From contig NC_065554.1 of NCBI RefSeq assembly GCF_022605725.1, forward strand, positions 6,901,100-6,965,099: 64,000 nucleotides of DNA, given 5' to 3'. This DNA comes from Anthonomus grandis grandis. Its lineage: Eukaryota > Arthropoda > Insecta > Coleoptera > Curculionidae. The stretch's first letter is position 1, and every line of letters begins with the position of its first letter. Both the position numbers and the translations under genes were made by a program. Under the pieces are notes generated by a model. The model was not told where the DNA came from. It ran no database searches and saw only the letters and a list, made by a program, of their open reading frames with translations. Positions 20,291 through 30,894 of this stretch are shown here, one piece after another.

Positions 20291-21536
20291 TAACAACTTT
20301 GTTTGAGTTCAACATGTCACAGCGTAAAGGGGGGTTTTGTTTATAAACATACTTATCGATTCTCGTTGTAAACCCTCTTAGCATTATTAGTATTGATGCC
20401 CAACTTAAATTTAGATATCAGAAGCAGATTTGCAGTTCTAAGGTCACATGACCCTGCACATAATGGAGAACTAATACTATTTTTATAGTACCTACTAGAG
20501 TGATCCAATTTATTGCATTTGTAACAACGAGTTATGAACTATGTATATTTATATATTGCTATGAACTTATAACGTAGTTCGTATAACTTATTTTACCTGT
20601 TAAGACCAAGTTGGACTTCCAAAATAAGAAATTGATAGAAGAAAACTACACCGCAGGTGTCGGTATATCAGATAAGGGTGAAGAATATATGCCTATTGTG
20701 CCAATTGTATTTAATACAAATTATTAGTTTGTGTAGAATCTTGCATATTCCACACTTACAATATAGTAAAATAAATAGAATACATTTATTTTCGTATTAA
20801 ACTAGAGCATATTGTAGGCGCTTCTTAATTTTTAAAATTTCGAAGCTATTTTTATGATTTTCATTGCTAAATTTTTAATTAAATATAATTGTGTGTATTG
20901 ATCTTAAATCCCTAGCATATTATTATAATTATCAGCCAGCTACTTTTATCGATCTACTTTATAAACATTATTTTCTTTAAAAATTCAATTTGACGTAAGA
21001 TCTGCTCCCCTAAAACAAGCAAAATGAAAATTTCTTTTACCTTTTGTCACTTTACGTTTCCAATTTCTTCGCGATACACCTTCCTGAATAAAACATACAC
21101 AATTTCGTAGTCACCCCGGCACTATTAATCTGTCGTAAACTTCACCCTCTGTTAATAAGACAAATCTATTATTCATAAAGTTTTCTAATTTGTCTTTGGC
21201 GCAGCGCCGTTTCCTCTCAACGGTAAGCGAGCTTTTGCGGTGGATGTAGCGGTGATAATACCCCGAGGCTTTGCAAGATGACAGCTTCATATCGTCTAAT
21301 AAGACTAGCTAGCTTAGTGCAAAAATTACTTTTTCTTAAGGTGGGTTTCCGTTAGGTCATAACTAATACTAAAGAAAAATAATTTTACGTTAGGTTTTTG
21401 CTATTAGAAGTATAAAGCATTTTCTAAATTAAACACATTTTTTTTCGTAAAAAATAACTATATTATAAACCGAGAACAAAAATAAAGAGGCATATAATAA
21501 TTCATAGGCCGATTTGTCAAGACAATTTTATTTTTA
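20291..21536. other. AT-rich spacer, no recognised gene
   Basis: No coding motif seen. A slightly GC-richer patch at 21190-21300 holds the small palindrome GGCGCAGCGCC, of unknown meaning. Confidence 0.4.
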
Positions 21537-21815
21537 GCCGGGAAGATATTTTTCATACTCTCGCGGTAGTTCACCGGGAAAACCAAGATGAGCTGGGTGC
21601 GAGCTCACGTGATTCGGCGACGTGATTCGAGCGCCGTTTTACATAGTATTTTAATGCATCAGAATCACACTGAAGTCACCTCATGCGTATCACGTTACAT
21701 CGCCGACAGCACGCGTGCTAGCATGCGCTTATTTTCTGCAAATCCACACATTTTCGTCTCGTGTCAGCTCACACGCTTAGCCGGTTTTGCTCCAAATTGT
21801 TGTTTTTATATAAAA

Positions 21816-23907
21816 ATGGATAAGATTTTGATAGAAAAAGTGAGAGAATATGCTGTGTTATACAATCATGGATTGTCTGAATATCGCGATCAATATATTC
21901 GCCAAGCAGCTTGGAAGGAAATTGGAAGGGAGTTAGAAATACCAGGTAAGCACATTATTTTACCGGTTTTTGCTGTAATTTTAATGATTTAAAAAAAAAA
22001 TTAAAATACCAATAATGTATGATTCATTCTTTATATTAACTTAAAAGGTTTAAAGAAAATATCTAAATTAAAATTACTGTAAAACATTTGGGTTATTTAT
22101 TAAATATCTAAAATGTGTCAAACAAAATTTGTAAAATTTACAGTTATTATGTATGAATTGTTCCTTTACGAATACTATTAATTTGCCAAACAACACTACC
22201 AGAATTGAAATATTCTTTAAAATTGTCTCGAACTTGAAAAGCCTCGCGAGTGCTATTTCTTCTTAGAGGATCCAAATTCAATAAAGCTGAATCGGAAAGT
22301 CGAAGTGATTCAATATCTGCTTCAAATTCATTGTCTGCGCATAACATGTTATGCAGGCAACACGATGCAAGGACGATTTTATCTACAAATTCTGGTTGCA
22401 CTTCTAAGTACCTCCGGAAACATCTCCATCATGCAGCTAGAGTGCCAAATGAACATATAGTTGTGGTTGCCCATTTTCTACTAGAGGTGTCGATTCTGGC
22501 ACATTGAACGTTTTATTCTGTAATTTTATACCAATTGCTGAATTAGAAAAAATCCCACTGTCACTGTTCCTGCCATAGGGGCCAATATCGATGGCTATAA
22601 ACTTATAATCGGCATCAACTAATGCTAATAATACAATAAAATGCCTTCCCTTATAGTTGTAATATGTAGATCCGGCATTAATAGGGCACTGGATATTAAT
22701 GTGCTTGCCATCGATGAATCCAATGCAATTTGGAAAATTCCACATTTATTTTGTATTTCGCTGCAACACTTTTCCACGTTTCTTCTGTGGGTGGCGGCAT
22801 TACAATTGGTCCCAGCCTTTTCCATATAGCAGTACAAACTTCATTCACAATTTCTCGTACAGTACTAAATCGCAGTCTATAATTGAAGCCAATACTTCTA
22901 AAAAAATATCCTGTCGCCAAAAATCTGAAACAAAAAGAACTGTATAAATATTATTTGTAGTGTTTACATTTTTTGTTTTTCAGGGAATAAAGCTAAAGAA
23001 CGGTGGGACAATCTAAGAAGATCTTTTTGTAATGCAAGAAATAGACGGCGGGATGAAACGAAAACTGGCATGGCTTTCAAAAAGAAACCACTCTGGAAAT
23101 ATGAGCAACAAATGTCCTTCATTACACCTTTTTTAGAAACTCGAAAGTAAGTATAAAATCATTAGATAGAAACCACACGTTTCGATTTTACACGATATGC
23201 TTCTATTTCAGGACATACAGCAATTTAAACGAATCTCAGGCATCTGTCAGTTTAATAACTGAGCCAGAAGATCTGTTCAAAGGGTCAGGAGCAGAGGGAA
23301 GTATATCTGGTCAGTCGGACCGTCATATCGATTTAGATGCAGAGAAGGAAAGAGGCGATCAGGACAACCTAGCTGGTGATGAAAAAGCAGCTGAAGGAGA
23401 ATCCGTTAAAAAACGTTCCAAAGAAGTAAAACTCTCACAAAACAACAATAAAAAACAACGAACTGATACTCCTACACAAGAAATGGTTCGAATTTTAAAG
23501 AAAAGTGCTTCTTTAAGAAAACGCCAATATGAGGAAAAGACCAAGGAAACAAATAAAGTACCTAAAGTGATTAGTGTTTTAGAAACTATGGACGACACCG
23601 ACATGTTTTTCTGAGCATGTCTAAAATCACTAAACAATTGCCAAAAGTGCGAACAGGCGCGGATTAAGCTTGCATTGAGCAATTCGGTGCTATTGGCTGA
23701 AATAAAGTGCAATGAACAATCATTTGTTTAAACTTCACATCGACCAACGCCCATCCAACACAAACATATACCACAGCAGTCATATTTGTCATCTCTATCG
23801 CCTAGCTTAGAACCGTTTAATCTACCTTCAGACAATTTAAGCCAAGTAAGCGATTATTCAAATTCAGCAGAGAATGCGGAAAATTATTGTTTCAAATGGT
23901 TTCCTTC
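21816..23907 (+). pseudogene. MADF-BESS accessory protein of Harbinger A
   Basis: Exon 1 21816-21945 (ILIEKVREYAVLYNHGLSEY, WKEIGRELEIPG) and exon 2 22984-23146 (RWDNLRRSFCNARNR, PLWKYEQQMSFITPF) together form a complete MADF domain, a Myb-like DNA-binding fold. Exon 3 from 23212 encodes a Lys/Ser linker and then a BESS protein-interaction motif (TDMFF..CEQARIKLALSNSVLL, 23595-23700). Donors GTAAGC/GTAAGT and TTTCAG acceptors join in frame (phase 1 after PG). Frameshifts near 23612 and 23640 and a stop at 23730 break the BESS region. In Harbinger systems a Myb/MADF-type partner helps the transposase reach element ends; that role here is inferred. Intron 1 holds the transposase exon 2 on the other strand. 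Confidence 0.75.
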
Positions 23908-24247
23908 CCCTATATTACACAATACGTTAATACCATTACAGAATATCAATGATATAAATATAAATATTTTTATAATTATTTTGTTTTTGTATATCAGTTT
24001 TAATTAGTCCATGTAAAAAATCAAATTCTTGCTTGGTCATTCGAAAATACATGTGAAAACGTTTTAGATCATTTTCTAATTCCTGAACCAATCGATGAAA
24101 TTCGCTTAGTTGTTTTCTTTTAGTGTTTATATCATGAACCCATGCTTTCTTCCTTTTTTAATTTTCTTCCTCGACAACGATAAAAGCAGCCACAGTTTCT
24201 ATTTCCTCTTCCCAGTCCGAAGAACTGACTGAGCTAGCGCTTTCCAT
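22147..24247 (-). pseudogene. HARBI1-type transposase of Harbinger A
   Basis: Exon 1 starts at the ATG 24247 (MESASSVSSSDWEEEIETV), with a stop near 24158, then KAWVHDINTKRK, FHRLVQELENDLKRFHMYFR and FDFLHGLIKTDIQ; it is truncated near 23980. Exon 2 is 22924-22147: after TTTCAG comes FLATGYFFRSIGFNYRLRF, a helix-turn-helix, then the first Asp in IGFIDGKHINIQ (about 22715), the second in IDIGPYGRNSDSGIF (about 22585), and C-terminal LHNMLCADNEFEADIESLRL. The block carrying the catalytic Glu (GDEAFPL type) and AFGIL is deleted between about 22455 and 22400. Two MADF exons lie in its intron. It cannot catalyse transposition. Confidence 0.8.
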
Positions 24248-24399
24248 AATTAAAAATTAAGAAGCAGTAGAAGCACACAACATAAACAAAAACTGGAATC
24301 AAAGAAAAACTGTCCCAGTTCTCCGATTAATTTTGTACGTGCATGATAGCAGTGTATTTCTAAGCATGCTATCACGGTTGAATCATGCCAACGTAATAG

Positions 24400-24415
24400 C
24401 ACGTGAGCTCACGTG
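24400..24415. promoter_or_regulatory. 16-bp perfect palindrome CACGTGAGCTCACGTG
   Basis: Contains two E-boxes (CACGTG). The half GAGCTCACGTG also occurs at 21601-21611 near the opposite end of element A. It sits upstream of the transposase start (24247), so it may be a promoter or subterminal binding site; this is inference. Confidence 0.4.
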
Positions 24416-24506
24416 ACGTGATAACAGTCTGTTTCAGCCTTAATGGTCTGGTTCCTGTTGAAGCGTAAGCCCGCGACGGACAGACGTTAGGCCTCTTTCA
24501 GACGAA

Positions 24507-24659
24507 GCGGGTCAATCCCGCGCCCGCATCTTTGCGCGGGTCCGCTCAACTAACAACTAGCAACTATTACTTAATGTAATGTTTCACACGAAACGAGTAG
24601 CGGGTGACACCCGTACGCGGACAAAATGCACGCGGGTTCCCTTCAGTCCGCGCACCCGC
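24507..24659. repeat. GCGGGT subterminal repeats of Harbinger B (left side)
   Basis: GCGGGT at 24507, 24536, 24600 and 24632, and the inverse ACCCGC at 24654. The right subterminal region has GCGGGT at 27587 and ACCCGC at 27643. Such clusters in Harbinger elements are candidate binding sites for the transposase or its Myb/MADF-like partner; inferred, not shown. Confidence 0.55.
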
Positions 24660-24782
24660 GTTTGTATGTATGATACATACGAATAAAAGCGTATCTTCAC
24701 ACGTCGCGAAGATCGGTCCGCGCCTATCTATTTATTTGTAGGTTTTAGTTTCATTTAGACGCTGGGCCGTCCTTTGATAAAC

Positions 24783-26871
24783 ATGAATGGAGAGATTGAC
24801 CCGGAATTGTTAATATCCTTAGTTCAAGAACGACCGATACTGTGGGATAAGTCAATAGAATATAAATCAAGAACGTGCACAACAGAAGCGTGGAGTGAAA
24901 TATGCGTGGCTTTAAATTCAGAATTGGAAATCTTTTCAGATTTAGATAAAAACAAATATGGTAAGTTATAATATTTCATATTATTATTAGCATTAAAGAC
25001 ATCAAAATATTCTAAGGGGCATGCAAGTTTTAAAAATTATTTGAACTTTAAATATCCGTTTAAGAAAGTTGTATACTTTAACATTCCATATCTTGTTTAA
25101 AGGTTTTCAATGGTGTCCTAGTTTCAAATCAAATTAAAGTCAAATGATTAGGTATGTAGTAGGTATATTATAGTAATATTATACAGGTAAACTTTTTTAG
25201 TATGTTTATTTCGGTCTAATAACAGCGTGAAGTAATTAAACATTTATATGTAGATAGGTATTTATATCTTGTTCGTTTGCCATGGTACTGATCCTTCGCT
25301 ACTCATGAAGTATTCAGCAAATTTTTCACGTACATTTTTCGCCTGCAAGTTCCCACGCTGCATTTGCGGTTGTTTAGGGCTATCTTGGAATCCTGTAATA
25401 GTGAAAGTATCTTGGAATACGTAGCCATCTATGTCTCTAATGAAATTATGAAGCACACAGCATGCCTGAGTGATTAATGTTGCCATCTCCAAAAATAAAC
25501 GACATTAAGTGGTCGATGAAAAATTCTCCATTTATTTGAAAGAATACCGAAGGTACACTCTACGAACCTTCTTTCTCTGCACAAACGGTGATTGTATATA
25601 GGTTTTTTGACACTTAACATATTTCCTCGAAAGGGGCGCATTAGATGATAATGCAAACCAAAAGCCTCTTCGCCTACTAAAACATATGGAATTATATCTT
25701 GTTGCTCATTTGGTAGAGGTTCGGGATTCGGTAGATTTAGCTTTCTGCTCGTAATTGCCCTCCAAAAAGATGAGTTACTGAATACAGTAGGATCACTTTC
25801 TTTTCCATAGGAGCCAATATCTACATAGACAAATCGATATTGACTGTCACCTATCACCATCAAGACAATAGGAAAATATTCCTTGTAGTTAAAGCACAGT
25901 GATCCAGTGTGCTAAGGTTTGATCACTCGAATGTGTTTCCCATCAACGCAATCGACACAGTGCGGGAAGTTGGCCCTCTTTTCAAACTCATTGGCGATCT
26001 CTTTCAGTTTTTCGGTTGTTGGCTGTGGAATGCATTCATTTTTCATTACAGTCCACATGCTGGTACAGACGCTTTTAACAATTCCCGAAATAGTAGAGAT
26101 ATCAATTCTGTAGCTGTAGGATAAATCTGTGAAAGTGTTTCCACTAGCTAGATACCTGCAATAAAAAATATATAAACTCTAATTTTGATTAAAATTTATG
26201 ATTTATTACTTTTTTATTGGTATTGCATTTTTTAAGCTGCAAAATTCGAAATAAACAGAAACAGTAATTTTATGTATGTATATCATATTAGTTATAACAA
26301 ACATTTTTTCTTTTGTTTCAGGAAAACTGCTTATTAAAAAGTGGAAAAATAATAAAGATCAGTACATAAAATCACTGAAAAAATTGAAAGGAAAGAGCAG
26401 TTTAGCAGCCAAGACATGCCAAAAGTACATTTTCTCCGAGCAGCTCTCTTTTTTAAAGTCTACTTTAGTCACAAGGGAAACTGAGTCTAGCTTTGATGTT
26501 AATAACAAGCCTGAGAGCCTGGATAACGAGACAAGAGAAAATGACGACAGCTGGATTACTGAAGGTCCATCGACAAGCGCTGCGAGTGACAAAAAAATCC
26601 AAATGGTACTGCAGAAACTACTACAAAACAACAATCCTAAATATGGCACCTAAAGTGGCACCTAAAAGGAAAAAAAATAGATCAGAAAAGAGAAATCCTC
26701 GATGAATTATCCAAAAAAGAAGACCGCCATTTATCATTTTTGAAAGCAGTCCTTCCGTCACTAAAAGACTTCAGTGAAGATGAGATCTTGCAGTTTCAGT
26801 CTTTTGTACTGAATGTTATCCAGCATATTGAAAGGAACCGTGCGGGAAAATCTTCCATTTTGCTCTCGTAA
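24783..26871 (+). pseudogene. MADF-BESS accessory protein of Harbinger B (near intact)
   Basis: Exon 1 24783-24960 (LLISLVQERPILWDKSIEYK, TTEAWSEICVALNSELEIF) ends at a GTAAGT donor. Exon 2 starts at 26322 after TTGTTTCAG and joins in phase 1 (codon for G of KYG), giving LLIKKWKNNKDQYIKSLKKL, KYIFSEQLSFLK, a Ser/acidic linker, then, after a frameshift near 26645, a BESS motif (EDRHLSFLKAVLPSLKDFSE, 26720-26780). The ATG at 24783 is the first in frame. AATAAA signals at 27210 and 27229 end the unit before the transposase exon 1 donor at 27251. Likely role: DNA-binding partner for the transposase. One frameshift only, so it may have been active recently. Confidence 0.75.
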
Positions 26872-27543
26872 ACAAGTGATGCCCATTTTCGAGCAAGCAC
26901 CTGTTCCATGTCAAACCAATTTTTCAAACTGGAGTCACCTATCAAGTAGGCCGCACACATTAACGTCTCAGGCACCAAATATGTTATAAAATGTTCGGTT
27001 GGCATTAACCTACAATAATGTCATAAATACGTCGCAGCCAGCAATACAACATACATTACTATCACTAAATGCTCAGTCACCAGATCCTTCAGTATATTCC
27101 GATATATCAAAATAAAGTTCCATCCTCGATATAAGTTTTTCACATTCCTCTGTTAATCATATCTAATCTGATACCCCTCAAAGTAAGCATTGAAACGAAA
27201 TAATGAAACAATAAAGCAATTACTACTAAATAAAGAATTGTTTTACTTTACATTATGGCCACAGCAAGCCGCTCCACTGGTTTAATGGAATCCCTCATCT
27301 TAGTGTCCTCTCGAAGTAAGTTATCATGCAATTCGTAAAGTAGTTCGTCAAAGGTTATTCCTGACATACGAAAGTAGTTAAAAAATTTTAAGCTATCCTC
27401 CTGAGCTCATTCAATAGGGTGTAAAATGCTCCAAACTTAGTTTTGTCAGCAATCAATGGATGAATACAGAGTACACGTCTACTATTTCTCTTCTTTTTGC
27501 GTAGATACAAGAGATAAAGGAGACGAATTCTGTCTCGATCCAT
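25262..27543 (-). pseudogene. HARBI1-type transposase of Harbinger B (near intact, full DDE)
   Basis: Exon 1 27543-27252 (start MDRDRIRLLYLLYLRKKKR; NYFRMSGITFDELLYEL; KPVERLAVAI) ends at donor GTAAAG. Exon 2 starts at 26155 after TTGCAG and continues in phase (YLASGNTFTDLSYSYRI). The catalytic triad is complete: Asp in CVDCVDGKHIRV (about 25930), Asp in VDIGSYGKESDPTVF (about 25815) and Glu in LVGEEAFGLHYHL (about 25675). FGILSNKWRIFHRPL follows, then the C-terminal LHNFIRDIDGY and VPWQTNKI. Damage is light: a one-base shift near 27400, one TAG near 25915 and a one-base shift near 25485. Its 1.1-kb intron (27251-26156) contains MADF exon 2 on the opposite strand. Confidence 0.85.
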
Positions 27544-27846
27544 ACTGGATAAATGAATATACAACACTGGTGACGCGGCAAAGTCCGCGGGTCACTCTTA
27601 CAAAAATGTGGGCTGTCTGCAAGCTACAGTGGGCACGGGCAAACCCGCCAAAAATGCGTGTCGGGGAGTTTATTCCGCGTCTGAAAGAGGCCTTACGTTT
27701 GTCCGTTTGCACTTCTTCAATACAATGTACTACGACCGATTCCAGTAAAGGCGGAGCGTTCGTTTTCGGCGACGTTCGTCAGTCGGCATATGTGGACTGT
27801 CTGCTTTGATAGCAGTATAGCCGCTGCACGCGTGACAATATCTGTC

Positions 27847-30020
27847 ATGGTTTTCTCAAAGTTTTCGCCAGAAGACGATGAAAAGCTCATTGAAAATGTA
27901 AGAGACTATACAGCTTTGTATAATGCTGCATTAAAAGATATAAATATTAGAGATGCCATATGGAAAGAAATAGCGAAAAATCTAGGAAAACCGGGTAAGT
28001 AAAATAAATATGTATTTGAGAGTTACAATTCATATAAAAGTTTGTGCTAAAATATAAAATTTAAATTTCACCTATTAATATTTAATTTTTATAGGTAAAA
28101 TTCTAAAGTAAGTCTAGTAATAACGAAATAAGCATATGTTTATTAAAATAATCTATCATACTACAATAGGTGCATTATGTCTAAAGTAATTTTTTTCTTC
28201 ATGTGGATTTTGTTCTCGAAATATGGTTTACTTGCCAATCAACCTTTCCCTGTTCATTATAAAACATCATAAACTGCTCTCGTACATTAGGACCATCAGC
28301 ATTCGCAAAGCCGCCTGTTCTGGGTAAAGTACAAAAAGATGTAGACTCTTCGGCCTTCTCATCATACTCATAGTAAGAGCGTGTTGTGTTTTCTAAATAA
28401 GCATCTCAGAGTATATTGTGCTAGCAACATATGACCATAACTAGTTTATTACAAATTTTTCTGCAATTGGTGTAAAAAAAAAATCCTAAAAATTTGGGCG
28501 AGTAGTCATGAGAATGTCAGAGAATGCATTTGTTCTTAGACACTCGCCTTGCTCTTGATAATCGGGAATTAAATAATATTTTTCGTTGGTCGCATCTTGC
28601 AGTTGGTCTACTGTATGGTTTCAATAAGTGTCTGTGAAGTCTAAATGCTTCGTCGCCAACTAAAATATGAGGCAAAATTTTATTTGAATTAGGTAGAACG
28701 GCATCTGGTGAAAATAGTTTTCCAGAATATATTTGCTTTCCAACAAATGAACGTAAAAATATAGGTGTTATTGCCTTTTTTTCCGTAAGCCCCAACATCG
28801 ACAAATAAAAATTTGTAATTGGCATCTACCAAAGCAAGGAGAAAAATTGAAAAGAAGTCTTTATAATTGAAGAATAAAGACCCTGCATTTTTTGGGCAAA
28901 CTTTTCTAATGTGTTTGACATCAACTGCAGCTAAATAGTTAGGAAAATTCATTTTTTTTCTAAAATTGAATAGCACATTCTTTTAACTTCTCTTTGGTAA
29001 GCGGTTTAAGGAATATTGGAATCAGTCTATTACATAATGCTTCTAAAGTTTGTTGAATAATCTGAGAGATGTAGCTGTGTGAAATTCTGAAAGCAAATTC
29101 TAGCGACCTTAGGGACTCCCCAGTAGCCATAAATCTAAAATATGAAAATATGATATAAATATACAGTATGTCCAGTGATGTGGTAGGTAAGAGGACAAAT
29201 AGATCAAAAATTTCATTTTTTAAAAAAAGTCATTCTTTATAAAAATTAAAGCTTATAATAAAACTTTGAAGACATAATTTTTTTAGATCCCATTTCCAGA
29301 TGCGTAAATCGTTCTATTTAATTTAAACACAGTGTATAATATAAAACAATATAGTATACTTAAAACATTTATTCAACTTGTATAATGTATATTGTTTTTA
29401 GAAGAGAAATAAAAAAATCGATGGAAAAGCATCCGGGACAACTACGGAAAAAAAGATAAAATGGAAGTCAAAATTGAACACTAGCAGTTCAGCTTCTGCC
29501 AAAGTAAAGAGGCCTCTTTTCCATTATTTTTTTCCATACAGTTTTTAAGTACGGTAGAAAATGAGCGGCGGTAAATATATTTTACTAAATTTAAATATAA
29601 GGTATATTAATTTAATATTGCTTTTAGTTCTTTAACTACTGTCAGAAGATATTGAGGAGAACAGTCTGGGACTTAACAATAGATCAGTCTCCAGTGCAAG
29701 CACCAGCTCCAAGCTTACTCTGTTCAAGAAATTCTCAAGCATTTGCGAGCACGTCTAGATCTGAAACTCCAGAGCAGACCACTGTAAAGAGGCCTAAGCA
29801 AAAGATAGATGCATATAAAGGAAGATAAAATGACAGAATAAAGATACCTTCAGATAAATGCAACAAAGAAGATGACGTTGATTTTTTACCAGAGTATTGC
29901 CTTAACAGTAAAGACATGAGAGCACAAGCTAAAATAAAAACTTTATTGAAAGTAGTCTGGGAGAGCAACCGAACAGTACTTCAAAATTTACTTTTTATAC
30001 AACAAGAATCTCAACCTTAA
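27847..30020 (+). pseudogene. MADF-type accessory protein of Harbinger C (decayed)
   Basis: Exon 1 27847-27994 (FSPEDDEKLIENVRDYTALY, WKEIAKNLGKPG) has a GTAAGT donor. Exon 2 29402-29570 follows TTTTTAG and joins in the same phase 1; after an in-frame TAA it reads NRWKSIRDNYGKK, the middle of a MADF domain, then shifts frame (NTSSSASAKVKR). Exon 3 starts at 29628 after CTTTTAG and ends at 30020 with a BESS-like stretch (DDVDFLPEYCLNSKDMRAQA, then KIKTLLKVV). Several stops and shifts make it dead. The layout matches A and B: the transposase exon 2 lies in intron 1. Confidence 0.6.
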
Positions 30021-30594
30021 AATATTGCGCTATTTTTTAAAAGGAAAGAAATTCAGTCAGATCTGAATCATTATACCAATATAGCACCTTTATTACAAAA
30101 CTCAATTTAAGCATCATGTTAATTGCCCCGATGATAATAGGCCACAATTTACAATAGGAAATACATTCACCAACCTGTAAATTACGTAAATATTTGATGT
30201 GATTTTTTGTTAGAGACATTGTTTTGTTTCATTAAAAGTAAAAGCATTTAAATACACTATGTATAAAAAGCGAAAAGGTGGTTACTTACCTCAAATAAAG
30301 AGCTAATTTCTTCTCTGTTGAGATAGGACTTTTTTAGAAGTTCGTTGCAGATGTTTTAAGATCATTAGCAATAAGACTTAAAATTAATTCAAACTGCCTG
30401 CAGTTTACTCTAAAGATTTGTCTAAACATTTTGTCGATTAATTTTAAATGGCTGTCAAGTAAAATATTTTTATATCTTTCATTTTGCCTTCTTTGGTATA
30501 GGTTTTCTTTTTTTTTCCTTTTTCTTAGCACATTATGCACATAATCATATTCTTCATTGTCTACTAACAAAATTAATGCAATACGTTTTGTCAT
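28199..30594 (-). pseudogene. HARBI1-type transposase of Harbinger C (decayed)
   Basis: Exon 1 30594-30290 starts MTKRIALILLVDNEEYDYV, has one TAA near 30335, and ends PISTEKKLALYL at a GTAAGT donor. Exon 2 starts at 29134 after ATTTTAG, completing the split Arg codon before FMATGESLRSLEFAFRISHS. Catalytic motifs: AAVDVKHIRKV (about 28930; the usual DGKH Gly is Val), VDVGAYGKK (about 28800), LVGDEAFRLHRHLLKP (about 28660). After SRARR the frame is lost; the expected AFGIL block is missing, and the C-terminus (NADGPNVREQ, WQVNHI) survives to 28199. The intron 30289-29135 contains MADF exons 2 and 3. Confidence 0.75.
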
Positions 30595-30894
30595 CTTTAC
30601 TATTTAAAATCTAGCAGAGAACTAAATAAATTTGTAATCGCAATACGTTTACTAAAAACATCAGGATGAAACATTTAAACGCTCCGTATCACCGTTTCGT
30701 CATCCGTTTTCCGCCGCCGCTTCCACCAGAACCAAACCTTATGACGGTCATCAGACTACCTGTGCCTTTTCTATACCCCCTGTACCCTTGGTTATTACAG
30801 TCGGCCAACCTACAGATTTTTACGCCCTCGTGAAGGGCTTATCTAAAATAAATAAAAATAAAATCGTTAAATCACTGGTCTAAGATTAAACCGA

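Larger units (their letters stand above)
21537..24439 (+). mobile_element. PIF/Harbinger element A
   Basis: Right end read inward is GGCTGAAACAGACTGTTATC, followed outward by TTA (24440-24442), the usual Harbinger 3-bp target. The left end is uncertain: a TTA at 21534-21536 followed by GCCGGGAAGATA is only a weak match. Both flanks carry the inverted motif GAGCTCACGTG (21601-21611; 24400-24415 as a full palindrome). Two genes lie inside on opposite strands, interlocked as in B and C. Size (about 2.9 kb) agrees with B and C (about 3.1-3.2 kb). Confidence 0.7.
24490..27692 (+). mobile_element. PIF/Harbinger element B, nested in element C
   Basis: Perfect terminal inverted repeats GGCCTCTTTCAGACG (24490-24504) and its reverse complement (27678-27692) are flanked by TTA on both sides (24487-24489, 27693-27695). 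Length 3203 bp. The termini (about 200 bp each) are GC-rich with repeated GCGGGT/ACCCGC motifs, in sharp contrast to the AT-rich interior. It carries the least damaged pair of genes of the three Harbinger copies. Confidence 0.9.
24443..30738 (+). mobile_element. PIF/Harbinger element C, split by insertion of element B
   Basis: The left end GGTCTGGTTCCTGTTGAAGC (from about 24445) and the right end, read inward, GGTTTGGTTCTGGTGGAAGC (from 30738) are inverted repeats. TTA flanks both sides (24440-24442 and 30739-30741). Element B plus its TTA occupies 24490-27695, only about 45 bp inside the left end; without it C is about 3.1 kb. Inside are a MADF-like gene (plus) and transposase gene (minus), interlocked as in A and B. 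The left TTA also borders element A. Both genes of C carry the most mutations of the three elements, consistent with C predating B. Confidence 0.75.

Noticed and set aside
21320..21350. TTAAGGTGGGTTTCCGTTAG as the left end of Harbinger A
   Set aside because: It does not match the right end (GGCTGAAACAGACTG), and the implied size does not improve the fit.
21805..21816. TATATAAAA directly before the MADF ATG of Harbinger A as a TATA box
   Set aside because: It is only a few bases from the start codon, too close for a normal TATA-driven start; the AT-rich context makes it likely chance.
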